64,000 nt of DNA, from assembly GCA_965116785.1 (NCBI GenBank), contig OZ220731.1:2480001-2544000 (forward strand), read 5' to 3'. Below, piece by piece: positions 1 to 6,628 of the stretch. Under the pieces are notes generated by a model. It saw only the letters and a program-made list of their open reading frames with translations, was not told the origin of the DNA and did not search any database. Each line of letters begins with the position of its first letter. The first letter of the stretch is position 1. Both the position numbers and the translations under genes were made by a program. The stretch comes from Bin87 sp965116785 (GTDB lineage: Bacteria; Chloroflexota; Dehalococcoidia; Lucifugimonadales; UBA3495).

Positions 1-90
1 GCCTGCAACGAGGTCTATCCCATCAGCGACGGCATCCCCAACCTGCTGCCGCCCGACCTGCGGGATGCCGAGGCGGCGGCGGGCCGCTAG
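1..90 (+). CDS. Trm112-like protein, C-terminal fragment
   Basis: This is the 29-residue tail of a gene that starts before the window. The frame is open from base 1 and ends at TAG 88-90. It contains YPISDGIPNLLPPDLR, the typical ending of the small Trm112/UPF0434 zinc-binding proteins, which are about 60-70 residues long and often serve as methyltransferase partners or stand alone. The N-terminal Cys pair would lie outside the window, so only the family-level ending can be judged. The next gene begins 16 bases downstream on the same strand. Confidence 0.7.
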   Translation, partial: ACNEVYPISDGIPNLLPPDLRDAEAAAGR

Positions 91-106
91 GCGAAGGACG
101 CAATCG

Positions 107-505
107 ATGGAATACAAGGGCCGAAAGTACCGAAAGCTTTACGCTCACCTGCTCAGCCTGACGTCTCAGGAATGGAAGGCGTCATTTGCTGATATTGAAA
201 CCATCATCGGTGACCATCTGCCTGCGTCCGCGCGACGCCACCGGGCTTCATGGGCCAACGACATTACGCAAGCCTGCGCCCGCGCTTGGCTCGCCGCCGG
301 ATGGGAAACGGCGCAGGTTGACATGGACGCCGAGACGTTGCTGTTCCGGCGCGAGAAAGTTTACGCGCCGGACAGGCAACCCGCGTCTGCCGACGACGCC
401 TTGAACACGCTGGATCAACTGCAAGCGGCGCTAGGGTCTCGCGGGGTGGACCTTGCTGGGTGGGCTCAAAACCTGCGGGCGGAACGGCGGGCCAACGGGC
501 CGTGA
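107..505 (+). CDS. DUF7662-like small protein, possible partner of PIN toxin
   Basis: The protein is 132 aa when started at ATG 107. A longer reading from 65 would run back into the previous gene, so I prefer 107. The N-terminal half has a KYRKLYAHLLSL opening, a SFADIETIIGDHLPASAR segment and a WAN...QACARAWLAAGW segment. This is the pattern of a small domain (DUF7662-like) found in uncharacterised and restriction-associated proteins, here recalled from memory rather than searched. The stop codon overlaps the GTG start of the PIN gene in a GTGA arrangement, so the two are translationally coupled. That arrangement is common in type II toxin-antitoxin pairs. An antitoxin role is inferred from position only, because no DNA-binding motif is obvious. 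Confidence 0.6.
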   Translation: MEYKGRKYRKLYAHLLSLTSQEWKASFADIETIIGDHLPASARRHRASWANDITQACARAWLAAGWETAQVDMDAETLLFRREKVYAPDRQPASADDALNTLDQLQAALGSRGVDLAGWAQNLRAERRANGP

Positions 506-876
506 CAATTCATCTGGACACCAGTTTTCTCATCCGGGCGCTGATACCGGATTCACCAGAGAACCGTAAACTGCGGGAATGGATCCGCGCCGGCGCAGTT
601 GTGGTCGTCAGCACAGTTGCCTGGGCCGAATTCCTGTGCGGTCCATTAACCGCTGACGAGCTTCAATTGGCCGCCCGAATAGTTGGGCCGCCCCAGGATT
701 TCACGTCCCGACAAGCCACCATCGCCGCTCGTCTTTTCAACGCGGCGGGCCGACGGCGGGGCACGATGATGGACTGCATGATAGCGGCGGCCGCACTGGG
801 AGCAGGCTCCCAGTTTGCGACCGCCAATGAGGCCGACTTCAGCAGGTTTACGGAACAGGGCTTGCAACTGGTGTAG
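502..876 (+). CDS. PIN-domain ribonuclease, VapC-like toxin
   Basis: The protein is 124 aa from GTG 502. A longer reading from 460 would run through the upstream coding end. It shows the PIN order of acidic residues: an LDTSFLIRAL start with the first Asp, an Ala-Glu-Phe in WAEFLCG, MMDCMIAAAAL with the third acidic residue, and NEADFSRF near the end. PIN proteins of this size are usually Mg-dependent RNases acting as toxins of type II systems. The 4-base overlap with the upstream DUF7662-like gene suggests a two-gene unit. It converges with the minus-strand UGSC gene that ends 13 bases away. Confidence 0.8.
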   Translation: MTIHLDTSFLIRALIPDSPENRKLREWIRAGAVVVVSTVAWAEFLCGPLTADELQLAARIVGPPQDFTSRQATIAARLFNAAGRRRGTMMDCMIAAAALGAGSQFATANEADFSRFTEQGLQLV

Positions 877-889
877 CGTTCGCCCCGCG

Positions 890-1426
890 TCAGCCGCTGG
901 TCAGGATCGCCGCCACCTCCGTGGCCAGGCCCTCGGCCCGCTCCCGAAGGGCAGGGCGGTCCAGGTTTTCGATTGGATGCTGGGTGAAGATCGTCGGATA
1001 GTCTTCAGCCCCCCACATCTTGGCCATGGCGTTGGCCGTGGGAATGAACCGGTCGGTGCAAATGGTCGCGGAGGGGAGGCCGGCCTTCTCAACATGGATT
1101 CCGTCGTGCACACTGCACGCGCTGCAACTCCCTCAATCGCCGATGGCGACCACCACCGAGTCCACGTTGGCGACCAACTCTTCCATTTCCTGCGGGTCGG
1201 CGGGCCGCGAGGCGCTGGGCTTGCGGAGCCAGCGTACTTCGCGGATCTCATAACGATTGCGCAGCACCTCGGCCAACTCTTCGAGCAGCACGTCCGCGTT
1301 GCGCTTGCTGTCATCGATCAGACCAACGCGCGTGCCGGCCAGGGTGGGCAAGCGCGGCGCGCCGTCGAAAGGCGCGATGACCGGCTCGGTGACCGGGTTG
1401 ACCAGTTGGTAGGTTTGGGTAGCCAT
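890..1426 (-). CDS. UGSC-family selenoprotein with in-frame UGA (Sec98)
   Basis: Read through the TGA at 1135-1133, the frame gives 178 aa. The codons TGA GGG AGT TGC encode U-G-S-C, the motif that names the UGSC (seleno)protein family. The N-terminal part ends VDSVVVAIGD, and the part after Sec continues SACSVHDGIHVEK and ends at 890. Both halves read as coding in one frame, with no shift needed. ATG 1426 has a strong AGGAGG six bases upstream. A hairpin suited to a bacterial SECIS lies 19 nt beyond the UGA. The gene is 32 bases after its upstream partner, so they are probably one operon. The Sec-x-x-Cys arrangement implies a redox function; the substrate is unknown. An automatic caller would split it into two short ORFs. 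Confidence 0.9.
1105..1119 (-). promoter_or_regulatory. Candidate bacterial SECIS hairpin
   Basis: In the mRNA, CGUGCA and UGCACG form a perfect 6-bp stem closed by GUG. There are 19 nucleotides between the UGA and the loop. Bacterial SECIS elements sit inside the coding region just after the UGA, with a G in a small apical loop at about this distance. The fit is good by eye, but folding and SelB binding are untested. Confidence 0.6.
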
Positions 1427-1458
1427 GTCAGCCCTCCTGGGGATGGTTCCTGAAGCCG

Positions 1459-2523
1459 CTACGGTGTTTGTATTTTCCTGGTTACTGCGGTGGAGCCGAC
1501 CTTGGGCCCCCAGCTCGGTATCACCGATGAGGAGTTGGACTCCTCTCCGCCGGCGAATACTAACAGAATATCGTCCGGTTCGGGAATAAGGGACACCATT
1601 GAGGCCTCGTCGCCCGGTTCCACGTCGCCGCGCAGCACCAGGCCGCGTTTCAGGTCGGCTACGGAGCGCTGAATATTGGCGTGCAGGTACTCCCGTACCT
1701 GTTGCTTCGTCCAGTCTCGCCACAGGTTGCTGTTACCCGCGATGGTAACTGCCACCTGTCCCTGGCGGATGCCCACCGACACGTCACCCACCGATCCCGA
1801 GGTGGACATTGACGTTCCCAATGAGGATGCCACGTCCGCGATTGCGTACAGGATGGGCTCGGGCCGTCCGATGGAGCGCACTTGTCGGGGCCCCTCGCTG
1901 GCGAACACCGTGACCGTGCTGTCGTTGGCGTGAAAGCCGCGCTCGACGTGCAGGGGCGTCCAGTGGGTCTCGCCCTCTGCCTCCGCGATGCAGTAGGTGT
2001 ACTTGCCCGGATGGCCGATCACGCTGCGGTCGAACAGGCCGGGGATGGCGGCGCAGGCGTTCATCAGGATGAGCCGAATGGAGCGCCCGATGGTGCCGTT
2101 AGCGCGGTTCCCGGGGCCAAACAGGTTGTTGCGGCTGTTCAGTCCAATCTGTTCCCGTATCGGGCCGTTCACGATGCACAGGATCGCCGCGCCGCCCATG
2201 CTGGAAGAAGGGCCCACCAGGTTGAACACCGGATCCAGCATCGCCTCGGTGGCGGTCAGCACAACGGGAAAATATTCGGGTACGCAGCCGGCCATCACGG
2301 CATTGGCCGCGGCCTTCTCCACAGTGATCACCCGCCGCCGTTCCGGCAACTCTCCGATAACGTCCTCGGGGCCCCGGCCGGAGTAGCCGATGAACTCGGC
2401 CACGCGGGCCGTCGTGGGCGGCACCACTGGCAACCCGTCGCTCCAGCCTAAATCGTAGCCCTTTTCTATGGCGGAAAGGGCGTCATCCCAGGTGGTGGTG
2501 GTTATGTCGGTGAACGTGGTCAA
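1459..2523 (-). CDS. Conserved UGSC-operon partner protein
   Basis: The protein is 354 aa from TTG 2523, which has AGAGG eight bases upstream. An ATG at 2589 is open but lies inside a 34-base palindrome, so I reject it as the start. The sequence has the conserved pattern GWSDGLPVVPPT near the N-terminus, then VEKAAANAVMAGCVPEYFPV, SRNNLFGPGNRANGTIGR, a GHPGKYTYCIAE segment and LHVERGF. I recognise this as a conserved family of unknown function commonly found beside UGSC proteins; that association is from memory. Cys residues in the AGCVPEYFP and YTYCIAE segments could be redox or metal ligands. It is co-directional with the selenoprotein, 32 bases upstream of it. Confidence 0.7.
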   Translation of the reverse strand: MTTFTDITTTTWDDALSAIEKGYDLGWSDGLPVVPPTTARVAEFIGYSGRGPEDVIGELPERRRVITVEKAAANAVMAGCVPEYFPVVLTATEAMLDPVFNLVGPSSSMGGAAILCIVNGPIREQIGLNSRNNLFGPGNRANGTIGRSIRLILMNACAAIPGLFDRSVIGHPGKYTYCIAEAEGETHWTPLHVERGFHANDSTVTVFASEGPRQVRSIGRPEPILYAIADVASSLGTSMSTSGSVGDVSVGIRQGQVAVTIAGNSNLWRDWTKQQVREYLHANIQRSVADLKRGLVLRGDVEPGDEASMVSLIPEPDDILLVFAGGEESNSSSVIPSWGPKVGSTAVTRKIQTP

Positions 2524-2555
2524 GTCGATTGCCTCTGATAAATCCTGGTCGCTTG

Positions 2556-2591
2556 CCGTGCGGGGGCGAATGAACATTCGCCCCCGCACGG
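2556..2591. terminator. Perfect 17-bp palindrome between operons
   Basis: CCGTGCGGGGGCGAATG at 2556-2572 is followed by AA and its exact reverse complement at 2575-2591. It lies between the NHL gene (ends 2611) and the UGSC partner gene (starts 2523), both on the minus strand. There is no T-tract on either side, so it may be a Rho-independent-like stop, an RNA-stabilising hairpin or a mobile palindrome. Confidence 0.5.
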
Positions 2592-2610
2592 TTGTACTTC
2601 AGAAGTGTGC

Positions 2611-3558
2611 CTATGCCTTGGCGTACTTGGAGAAGCTGCGCAGCTCCCGCGGCGGGTCCATGTGGCTGCCGCGAATGGTGAAGGACACTTCCGATACGTA
2701 CACCGCGCCGGTGCTGTCTACGGCAATCCCGTGGGGCGCGATGAACTGCCCGGGGCCCTCACCCTCGTCCGGCGAGCCGAACACGCAAACACGGTTGCCG
2801 TCCGTGTCGTAGATGGTCACCCGGTGGCCCAGGCCCGGCGCGTCGTCCACGCCGCCCATGCCGTTGAGCTCACCCACGTAGATGTGACCGCCCCAATACA
2901 CCATGGCGTCCGGGCGGTGGATGTTGCTCCACATCTCCAGGAAGTTGCCGTCGGTGTCGAACAGCTGGATGCGGTGGCATTCCCGATCCACAACGTACAC
3001 CCGCTCGTTCTCATCAAAGGCGATGTTGTGCGGGCGAATGAACTGGCCGGCGTCAATGCCCGGCTCACCCCAGGAGAACTTGTACTGGCCTTCGGCGGTG
3101 TACACGTGGATCCGGGAGTTGCCGTACCCGTCGGAGACGTAGATGTCGCCGTTGCTGGGACGAATGGCCGCCGAGGTGGGGCGGTTGAAGGGCTGCCCGC
3201 TCCAGCGAGGCGCCGGATGGTTCTTCTCGCCGATTTCCATCAGCTTCTCGCCGGTGACGCTGAACTTCTGGATGGTGTGGATGCCGTCGTCGGCGGCCAA
3301 CAGGGTGTCATCGGCGGCGCTGTAATACAGGCCGTGGGTGCGGTTGTCGCTGAAGTGACCCTGGCCGAAGGAACGCTCGAAGTTGCCGTCCTTGTCAAAG
3401 ACCATGATCGGATGCTCGCCGCGGGTTAGGATGAACACGCGGTCGTCGCCGTCCACAGCCACGCCGGGGCACTCCAGCAGACGCATGCCGTCGGGCAACT
3501 TCAGCCAGTCCTCGACGAAGGTGTACTGAAAATCTCCCTGGCCATAAGTTTCAGGCAT
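2611..3558 (-). CDS. NHL-repeat beta-propeller protein
   Basis: The protein is 315 aa from ATG 3558, with AAGGGAG upstream. It has repeated NHL-type blades: PGVAVDGDDRVFILTR, a HGLYYSAADDTLLAADD blade, SAAIRPSNGDIYVSDGYGN, HNIAFDENERVYVVDREC and HGIAVDSTGAVYVSE. Together they should form a six-bladed propeller. No signal peptide is visible, so it is probably cytoplasmic. Related bacterial proteins are annotated as peptidylamidoglycolate-lyase-like or 6-bladed propellers, but function cannot be assigned from blades alone. The SDR gene lies 65 bases upstream in the same direction and may share its transcript. Confidence 0.85.
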   Translation of the reverse strand: MPETYGQGDFQYTFVEDWLKLPDGMRLLECPGVAVDGDDRVFILTRGEHPIMVFDKDGNFERSFGQGHFSDNRTHGLYYSAADDTLLAADDGIHTIQKFSVTGEKLMEIGEKNHPAPRWSGQPFNRPTSAAIRPSNGDIYVSDGYGNSRIHVYTAEGQYKFSWGEPGIDAGQFIRPHNIAFDENERVYVVDRECHRIQLFDTDGNFLEMWSNIHRPDAMVYWGGHIYVGELNGMGGVDDAPGLGHRVTIYDTDGNRVCVFGSPDEGEGPGQFIAPHGIAVDSTGAVYVSEVSFTIRGSHMDPPRELRSFSKYAKA

Positions 3559-3623
3559 AATCTTCTCCCTTGCAGTTGGTGTGTCGGATTGAACGGTTCG
3601 GGGCTATCTTACTTGCCGCCGCA

Positions 3624-4400
3624 CTACTGGGCAATACACCCCCCGTCGATGACGAGTTCCGCCCCGGTCACGAAGGACGCTTCGTCCGAAGCCAGGTACA
3701 GCACGCCGTATGCGACTTCGATGGGATGCGCGCGCCGGCCCATGGGCACCAGGGCCAGCCGCTGCGCCGCCACCTCCGGGTCCGCATAGGTCGACGCGCT
3801 CATCGGCGTCATGATCGGCCCGGGGTGCACGGAATTCGCGCGGATACCCTCGCGGGCGTGCTGCACCGCCGTGGCCTTGGTGAACAGCCGCACCGCCCCC
3901 TTGGATGCGTTGTAAGGATGCGAGCGGGACCAGGCGCCGGTCATGCCGGCAATGGAAGAGATGTTGATGATCGACCCGCCGCCGGCGCGGCGCATGGCGG
4001 GTATTGCCGCTTTCGTGCCCAGGAAAACGCCCTTGGAGTTGATGTCCATCACGCGGTCCCACTGCTCGACGCTGGTGTCTTCCAACGAGATATTCCGTGC
4101 GCCACCCTCGACGGAGATGCTGATGCCGGCGTTGTTCACCAGCGCGTCCAGCTTGCCGTAGCGTTCTTCGGCCATGGCGACAATGGCCTGCCAATCCTCC
4201 TCGCTCGTGACGTCCAGATGCTGATAGGTCACGTCCAGGCCTTCAGCACGGCAGTCGGCTTCGACCTGCCGTCCGAGGTCGTCGAGGATGTCGCCAAAGA
4301 CGACCTGCGCGCCTTCCCTGGCGAATAGCCTGACTTCCTCCTCGCCCATTCCGCGGGCGCCGCCGCTGATTATCGCTACCTTGCCGTCCATTCGGCCCAT
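3624..4400 (-). CDS. Short-chain dehydrogenase/reductase (SDR)
   Basis: The protein is 258 aa, the usual length for a classical SDR. The Rossmann glycine motif GGARGMG is at 13-19, an acidic residue (GDILDD) ends beta-2 and favours NAD(H), and NNAG is at 89-92. The catalytic Ser lies in NISSIAG near 148, and Tyr163 and Lys167 in YNASK. A HPGPIMTPM loop follows, and the protein ends FVTGAELVIDGGCIAQ as in the glucose/cyclohexanol-dehydrogenase-like group. It likely oxidises a secondary alcohol or reduces a ketone; the substrate is unknown. ATG 4400 has GGGAG upstream. It probably precedes the NHL gene in one operon. Confidence 0.92.
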   Translation of the reverse strand: MGRMDGKVAIISGGARGMGEEEVRLFAREGAQVVFGDILDDLGRQVEADCRAEGLDVTYQHLDVTSEEDWQAIVAMAEERYGKLDALVNNAGISISVEGGARNISLEDTSVEQWDRVMDINSKGVFLGTKAAIPAMRRAGGGSIINISSIAGMTGAWSRSHPYNASKGAVRLFTKATAVQHAREGIRANSVHPGPIMTPMSASTYADPEVAAQRLALVPMGRRAHPIEVAYGVLYLASDEASFVTGAELVIDGGCIAQ

Positions 4401-4427
4401 GATGTTCTCCCTTCCTAAGCCGGCGAG

Positions 4428-4745
4428 TCACTTCGCCGGAATGTTTTCGTCAATGATTGCTTGGAGTTGCTGGACGAGCGGCGGCAGATGCTCTTGAATG
4501 ATCCGCCACAGTTCATCGAAATCCACTATGTCATAGCCGTGGATCAAAACGTTCCGCAGGTCCGTAGTGTCCTGCCACGGTACCTCCGGATAGCGCTGGT
4601 GAAACTCTTCCGGCACTCGTCGCGCGGCCTCACCGAGCACCTCCATCAATCGGGTCAGGGCCAGTTCAAGCATGCGATCCAAATCGAGGTCCGCCCGGCG
4701 GCGACCCCCGGCCAATTCCATGGCTTCGCGCCCGTGGTCCCGCAT
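4428..4745 (-). CDS. HepT-like ribonuclease toxin of MntA/HepT system
   Basis: The protein is 105 aa with an all-helical HEPN composition and the RX4HXY motif: Arg64, His69 and Tyr71 in RNVLIHGY. Family members are RNase toxins silenced by polyadenylylation of the motif Tyr by the partner nucleotidyltransferase. An upstream stop and lack of other starts support ATG 4745. It lies 22 bases after mntA, as expected for the type VII-style pair. The N-terminal helix with RADLDLDRMLELALTRLMEVLGE matches the family. Confidence 0.9.
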   Translation of the reverse strand: MRDHGREAMELAGGRRRADLDLDRMLELALTRLMEVLGEAARRVPEEFHQRYPEVPWQDTTDLRNVLIHGYDIVDFDELWRIIQEHLPPLVQQLQAIIDENIPAK

Positions 4746-4767
4746 CTGCTGGACAGCTACCTACGGG

Positions 4768-5073
4768 TCACGACGCGACATAGATCTCCTCCGCCTCGTC
4801 CAGCACCTCCTGGCGGAAGTAGGGGCTCAGGGACGCTGCAGTGTGCATGTCCACCTCACGGCCAAGCATCGACGTCAACTCCCGCCGCATCTGGAAAAAT
4901 ACGAACCCTGCGGCGTAGCCCGACTCAAATTCGACCAGCACGTCCACGTCGCTCTCTACCGTGAAGTCATCGCGGATGACCGAGCCAAACAATGCCAACC
5001 GACGCACTCGGTTGCGCCGGCAGAAATCGGCGATCTCCTCGCGGGGTATGTCGATCCGGGCCGGCATCTTCAC
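4768..5073 (-). CDS. MntA-like minimal nucleotidyltransferase antitoxin
   Basis: The protein is 101 aa. The nucleotidyltransferase motif is LALFGSVIRDDFTVESDVDV, with Gly30-Ser31 and the paired Asp42 and Asp44 that bind metal. Family members transfer AMP to the HepT toxin Tyr. The start is GTG 5073, one base overlapping the VOC stop codon (TAGTG), or ATG 5067. Translational coupling to the VOC gene is possible but is probably accidental compaction. HepT follows directly. Confidence 0.9.
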   Translation of the reverse strand: MKMPARIDIPREEIADFCRRNRVRRLALFGSVIRDDFTVESDVDVLVEFESGYAAGFVFFQMRRELTSMLGREVDMHTAASLSPYFRQEVLDEAEEIYVAS

Positions 5074-5450
5074 TACGCCGCAGTGTTGTCATCCTCAAAC
5101 ATTCCAACAACGTTGCCTTCGGTATCACGGAAGTTGACGAACCACCCCACGCCGGGCACCGCCGTCCGGGGCGTGACGATTTCGCATCCGGCCGCCCTGA
5201 CACTTTCGGTGTAGGCGTCCAGGTCGGCCACGCCGATGATGACGAGGGCGCCGCCACCGTTCCACGCCGACCTTCGGGCGATGAGCGCGCCACCGATGCC
5301 GTAGGGCTCGTCTTCCCCGCCCGTCTGCTGCAGGTAGTATTCCTCGGGGCCGTCCCACTTGCTGGACTTCCAGCCGAACACATCAGCGTAGAACTTGTTG
5401 GCGCGCTCGGCGTCATCAAAAGGCAGTTCAAAGTGGACGATCTTGGGCAT
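5073..5450 (-). CDS. VOC-family (glyoxalase/bleomycin resistance-like) protein
   Basis: The protein is 125 aa from ATG 5450, with GGAGG nearby. It has one paired beta-alpha-beta-beta-beta unit: KIVHFELPFDDAERANKFYADVFGWK at the N-terminal half (spanning residues 3-28), then VADLDAYTESVRAAGCEIVTP and VGWFVNFRDTEGNVVGMFE at the end. This is a common single-domain VOC protein that dimerises to bind a metal or small molecule. The substrate cannot be assigned. Its stop overlaps the mntA start, and the GNAT gene is upstream. Confidence 0.88.
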   Translation of the reverse strand: MPKIVHFELPFDDAERANKFYADVFGWKSSKWDGPEEYYLQQTGGEDEPYGIGGALIARRSAWNGGGALVIIGVADLDAYTESVRAAGCEIVTPRTAVPGVGWFVNFRDTEGNVVGMFEDDNTAA

Positions 5451-5471
5451 GGTTCCTCCGCAGGTGGAATT

Positions 5472-6035
5472 TCATCTTTCAACGCCGGCTGGATGCGAGC
5501 CAAGCCGCCACTCCTCCGCCAGCAATGCATACAATAGTGTATCCCACCATTGGCCCTTGAAAAATTCGTTGCGGCGCAACCTTCCTTCCTGCACGAACCC
5601 CAGCCGCTCCAGTACGCGGGCTGACGCGACGTTATCGGCAATACACCAGGATGAGATGCGATTCATGCTCAACTCGCGGAACCCGAAATCAACCATTGCC
5701 CGGGCTGCCTCCGTAGCATAGCCGTGTCCCCAATATTGCGGGGCCAGTTCGTACCCGATATCGGCCTCCCATTCGTTTTCCGGCTTGCGCCGCAGGCCAC
5801 AGTTGCCGATGAGACAGCCATCTTCACGCAACGCGGTGGCAAGCTGGAACCGCCGCCTCGGCTGCTCGAATTCCCAATCCCGGAACATTTTGACGAAGTC
5901 CCGCGCGTCGGTTTCGGTGCGGTCGTCCCAAGGATAGTAACGAAGATAAAGCGGGTCGCGCTGGTAATCCAGCACGGCCCGCCAGTCGTCTTCGCCGAAC
6001 TCCCGCAGGACCAGTCGCTCGGTGATGATTTGCAT
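5472..6035 (-). CDS. GNAT acetyltransferase, RimJ/RimL type
   Basis: The protein is 187 aa, beginning with TERLVLREFGEDD, the usual RimJ/RimL-like opening. It has an acetyl-CoA pyrophosphate loop in YWGHGYATEAARAMVDFGF and the NVASARVLERLGFVQEG C-terminal motif. Such proteins acetylate ribosomal protein N-termini, antibiotics or small amines; the exact acceptor is unknown. It starts at ATG 6035, 22 bases upstream of the VOC start in the same direction. Confidence 0.9.
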   Translation of the reverse strand: MQIITERLVLREFGEDDWRAVLDYQRDPLYLRYYPWDDRTETDARDFVKMFRDWEFEQPRRRFQLATALREDGCLIGNCGLRRKPENEWEADIGYELAPQYWGHGYATEAARAMVDFGFRELSMNRISSWCIADNVASARVLERLGFVQEGRLRRNEFFKGQWWDTLLYALLAEEWRLGSHPAGVER

Positions 6036-6068
6036 GCGCGTCGGGGCTAGGAGAGAGGCACGATCTAG

Positions 6069-6620
6069 TCAGGCATCAGGTCGCCACAATACTTCCAACT
6101 CAATGGGCAAGCAATTGCGTTTGGCTGCTTCGCGGCGTGCTACTTTGACGCGTTCCATGTGATCGTCGTGGCCATGCTCCTCCGGGAAAGTATTGCCTTT
6201 CAAAGACAACTCTTTCATCAGCGCTTGGTCAAATGGAGGAGAAATGGCCTCGACTAATCCCGGCCTACCGTATCCGCTCAGATAGCAAACGGTTTTCAGA
6301 TAAACGGCGATGACCTTGGCTGCGTGGCCAGCATTGAATCGTTCATTGCCAGTTGCGTTGACGGACTGACACATGGCAGATACCGCGCTTTCGTGCCAAC
6401 CATCGAATTCGTCTGGTGTAATGGCTCCGCCGTTGAAGAGAGGTGTGAAAGAGACTGCATCGAACGCAGGATATACGCGATCTCTGCTCTTGACATGCTT
6501 GCCTGACCGTATCGCAGAAAACGCGGTCCATCTCCCGAATTGGTGAGCGATTATTTCTCGCGGGCCGCCACCAAATGGCGTGGTCGGTTTTCGCCCTGCG
6601 GCCATTTCACTCTTCTCCAT
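6069..6620 (-). CDS. Hypothetical protein downstream of GMC oxidoreductase
   Basis: The protein is 183 aa from ATG 6620, only 8 bases after the GMC stop codon, so probably the same transcript. A longer reading into the GMC gene is out-of-frame shadow. Visible features are a Gly/Pro-rich start (TTPFGGGPREIIAHQFGRW), a FDAVSFTPLF segment and a charged C-terminal part with EEHGHDDHMERVKVARREAAK. No signal peptide, membrane segment or known catalytic motif is seen. It does not resemble gluconate dehydrogenase subunit 3, the usual GMC partner. Function unknown. Confidence 0.6.
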   Translation of the reverse strand: MEKSEMAAGRKPTTPFGGGPREIIAHQFGRWTAFSAIRSGKHVKSRDRVYPAFDAVSFTPLFNGGAITPDEFDGWHESAVSAMCQSVNATGNERFNAGHAAKVIAVYLKTVCYLSGYGRPGLVEAISPPFDQALMKELSLKGNTFPEEHGHDDHMERVKVARREAAKRNCLPIELEVLWRPDA

Positions 6621-6628
6621 GACATTGA

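Noticed and set aside
890..1135. UGSC gene treated as a nonsense-disrupted pseudogene or two small genes
   Set aside because: Both halves are in the same frame and the UGA is exactly at the Sec position of the family motif, followed by a suitable hairpin.
6069..6620. Gluconate dehydrogenase subunit 3 behind the GMC gene
   Set aside because: No family motif is present; only the location suggested it.
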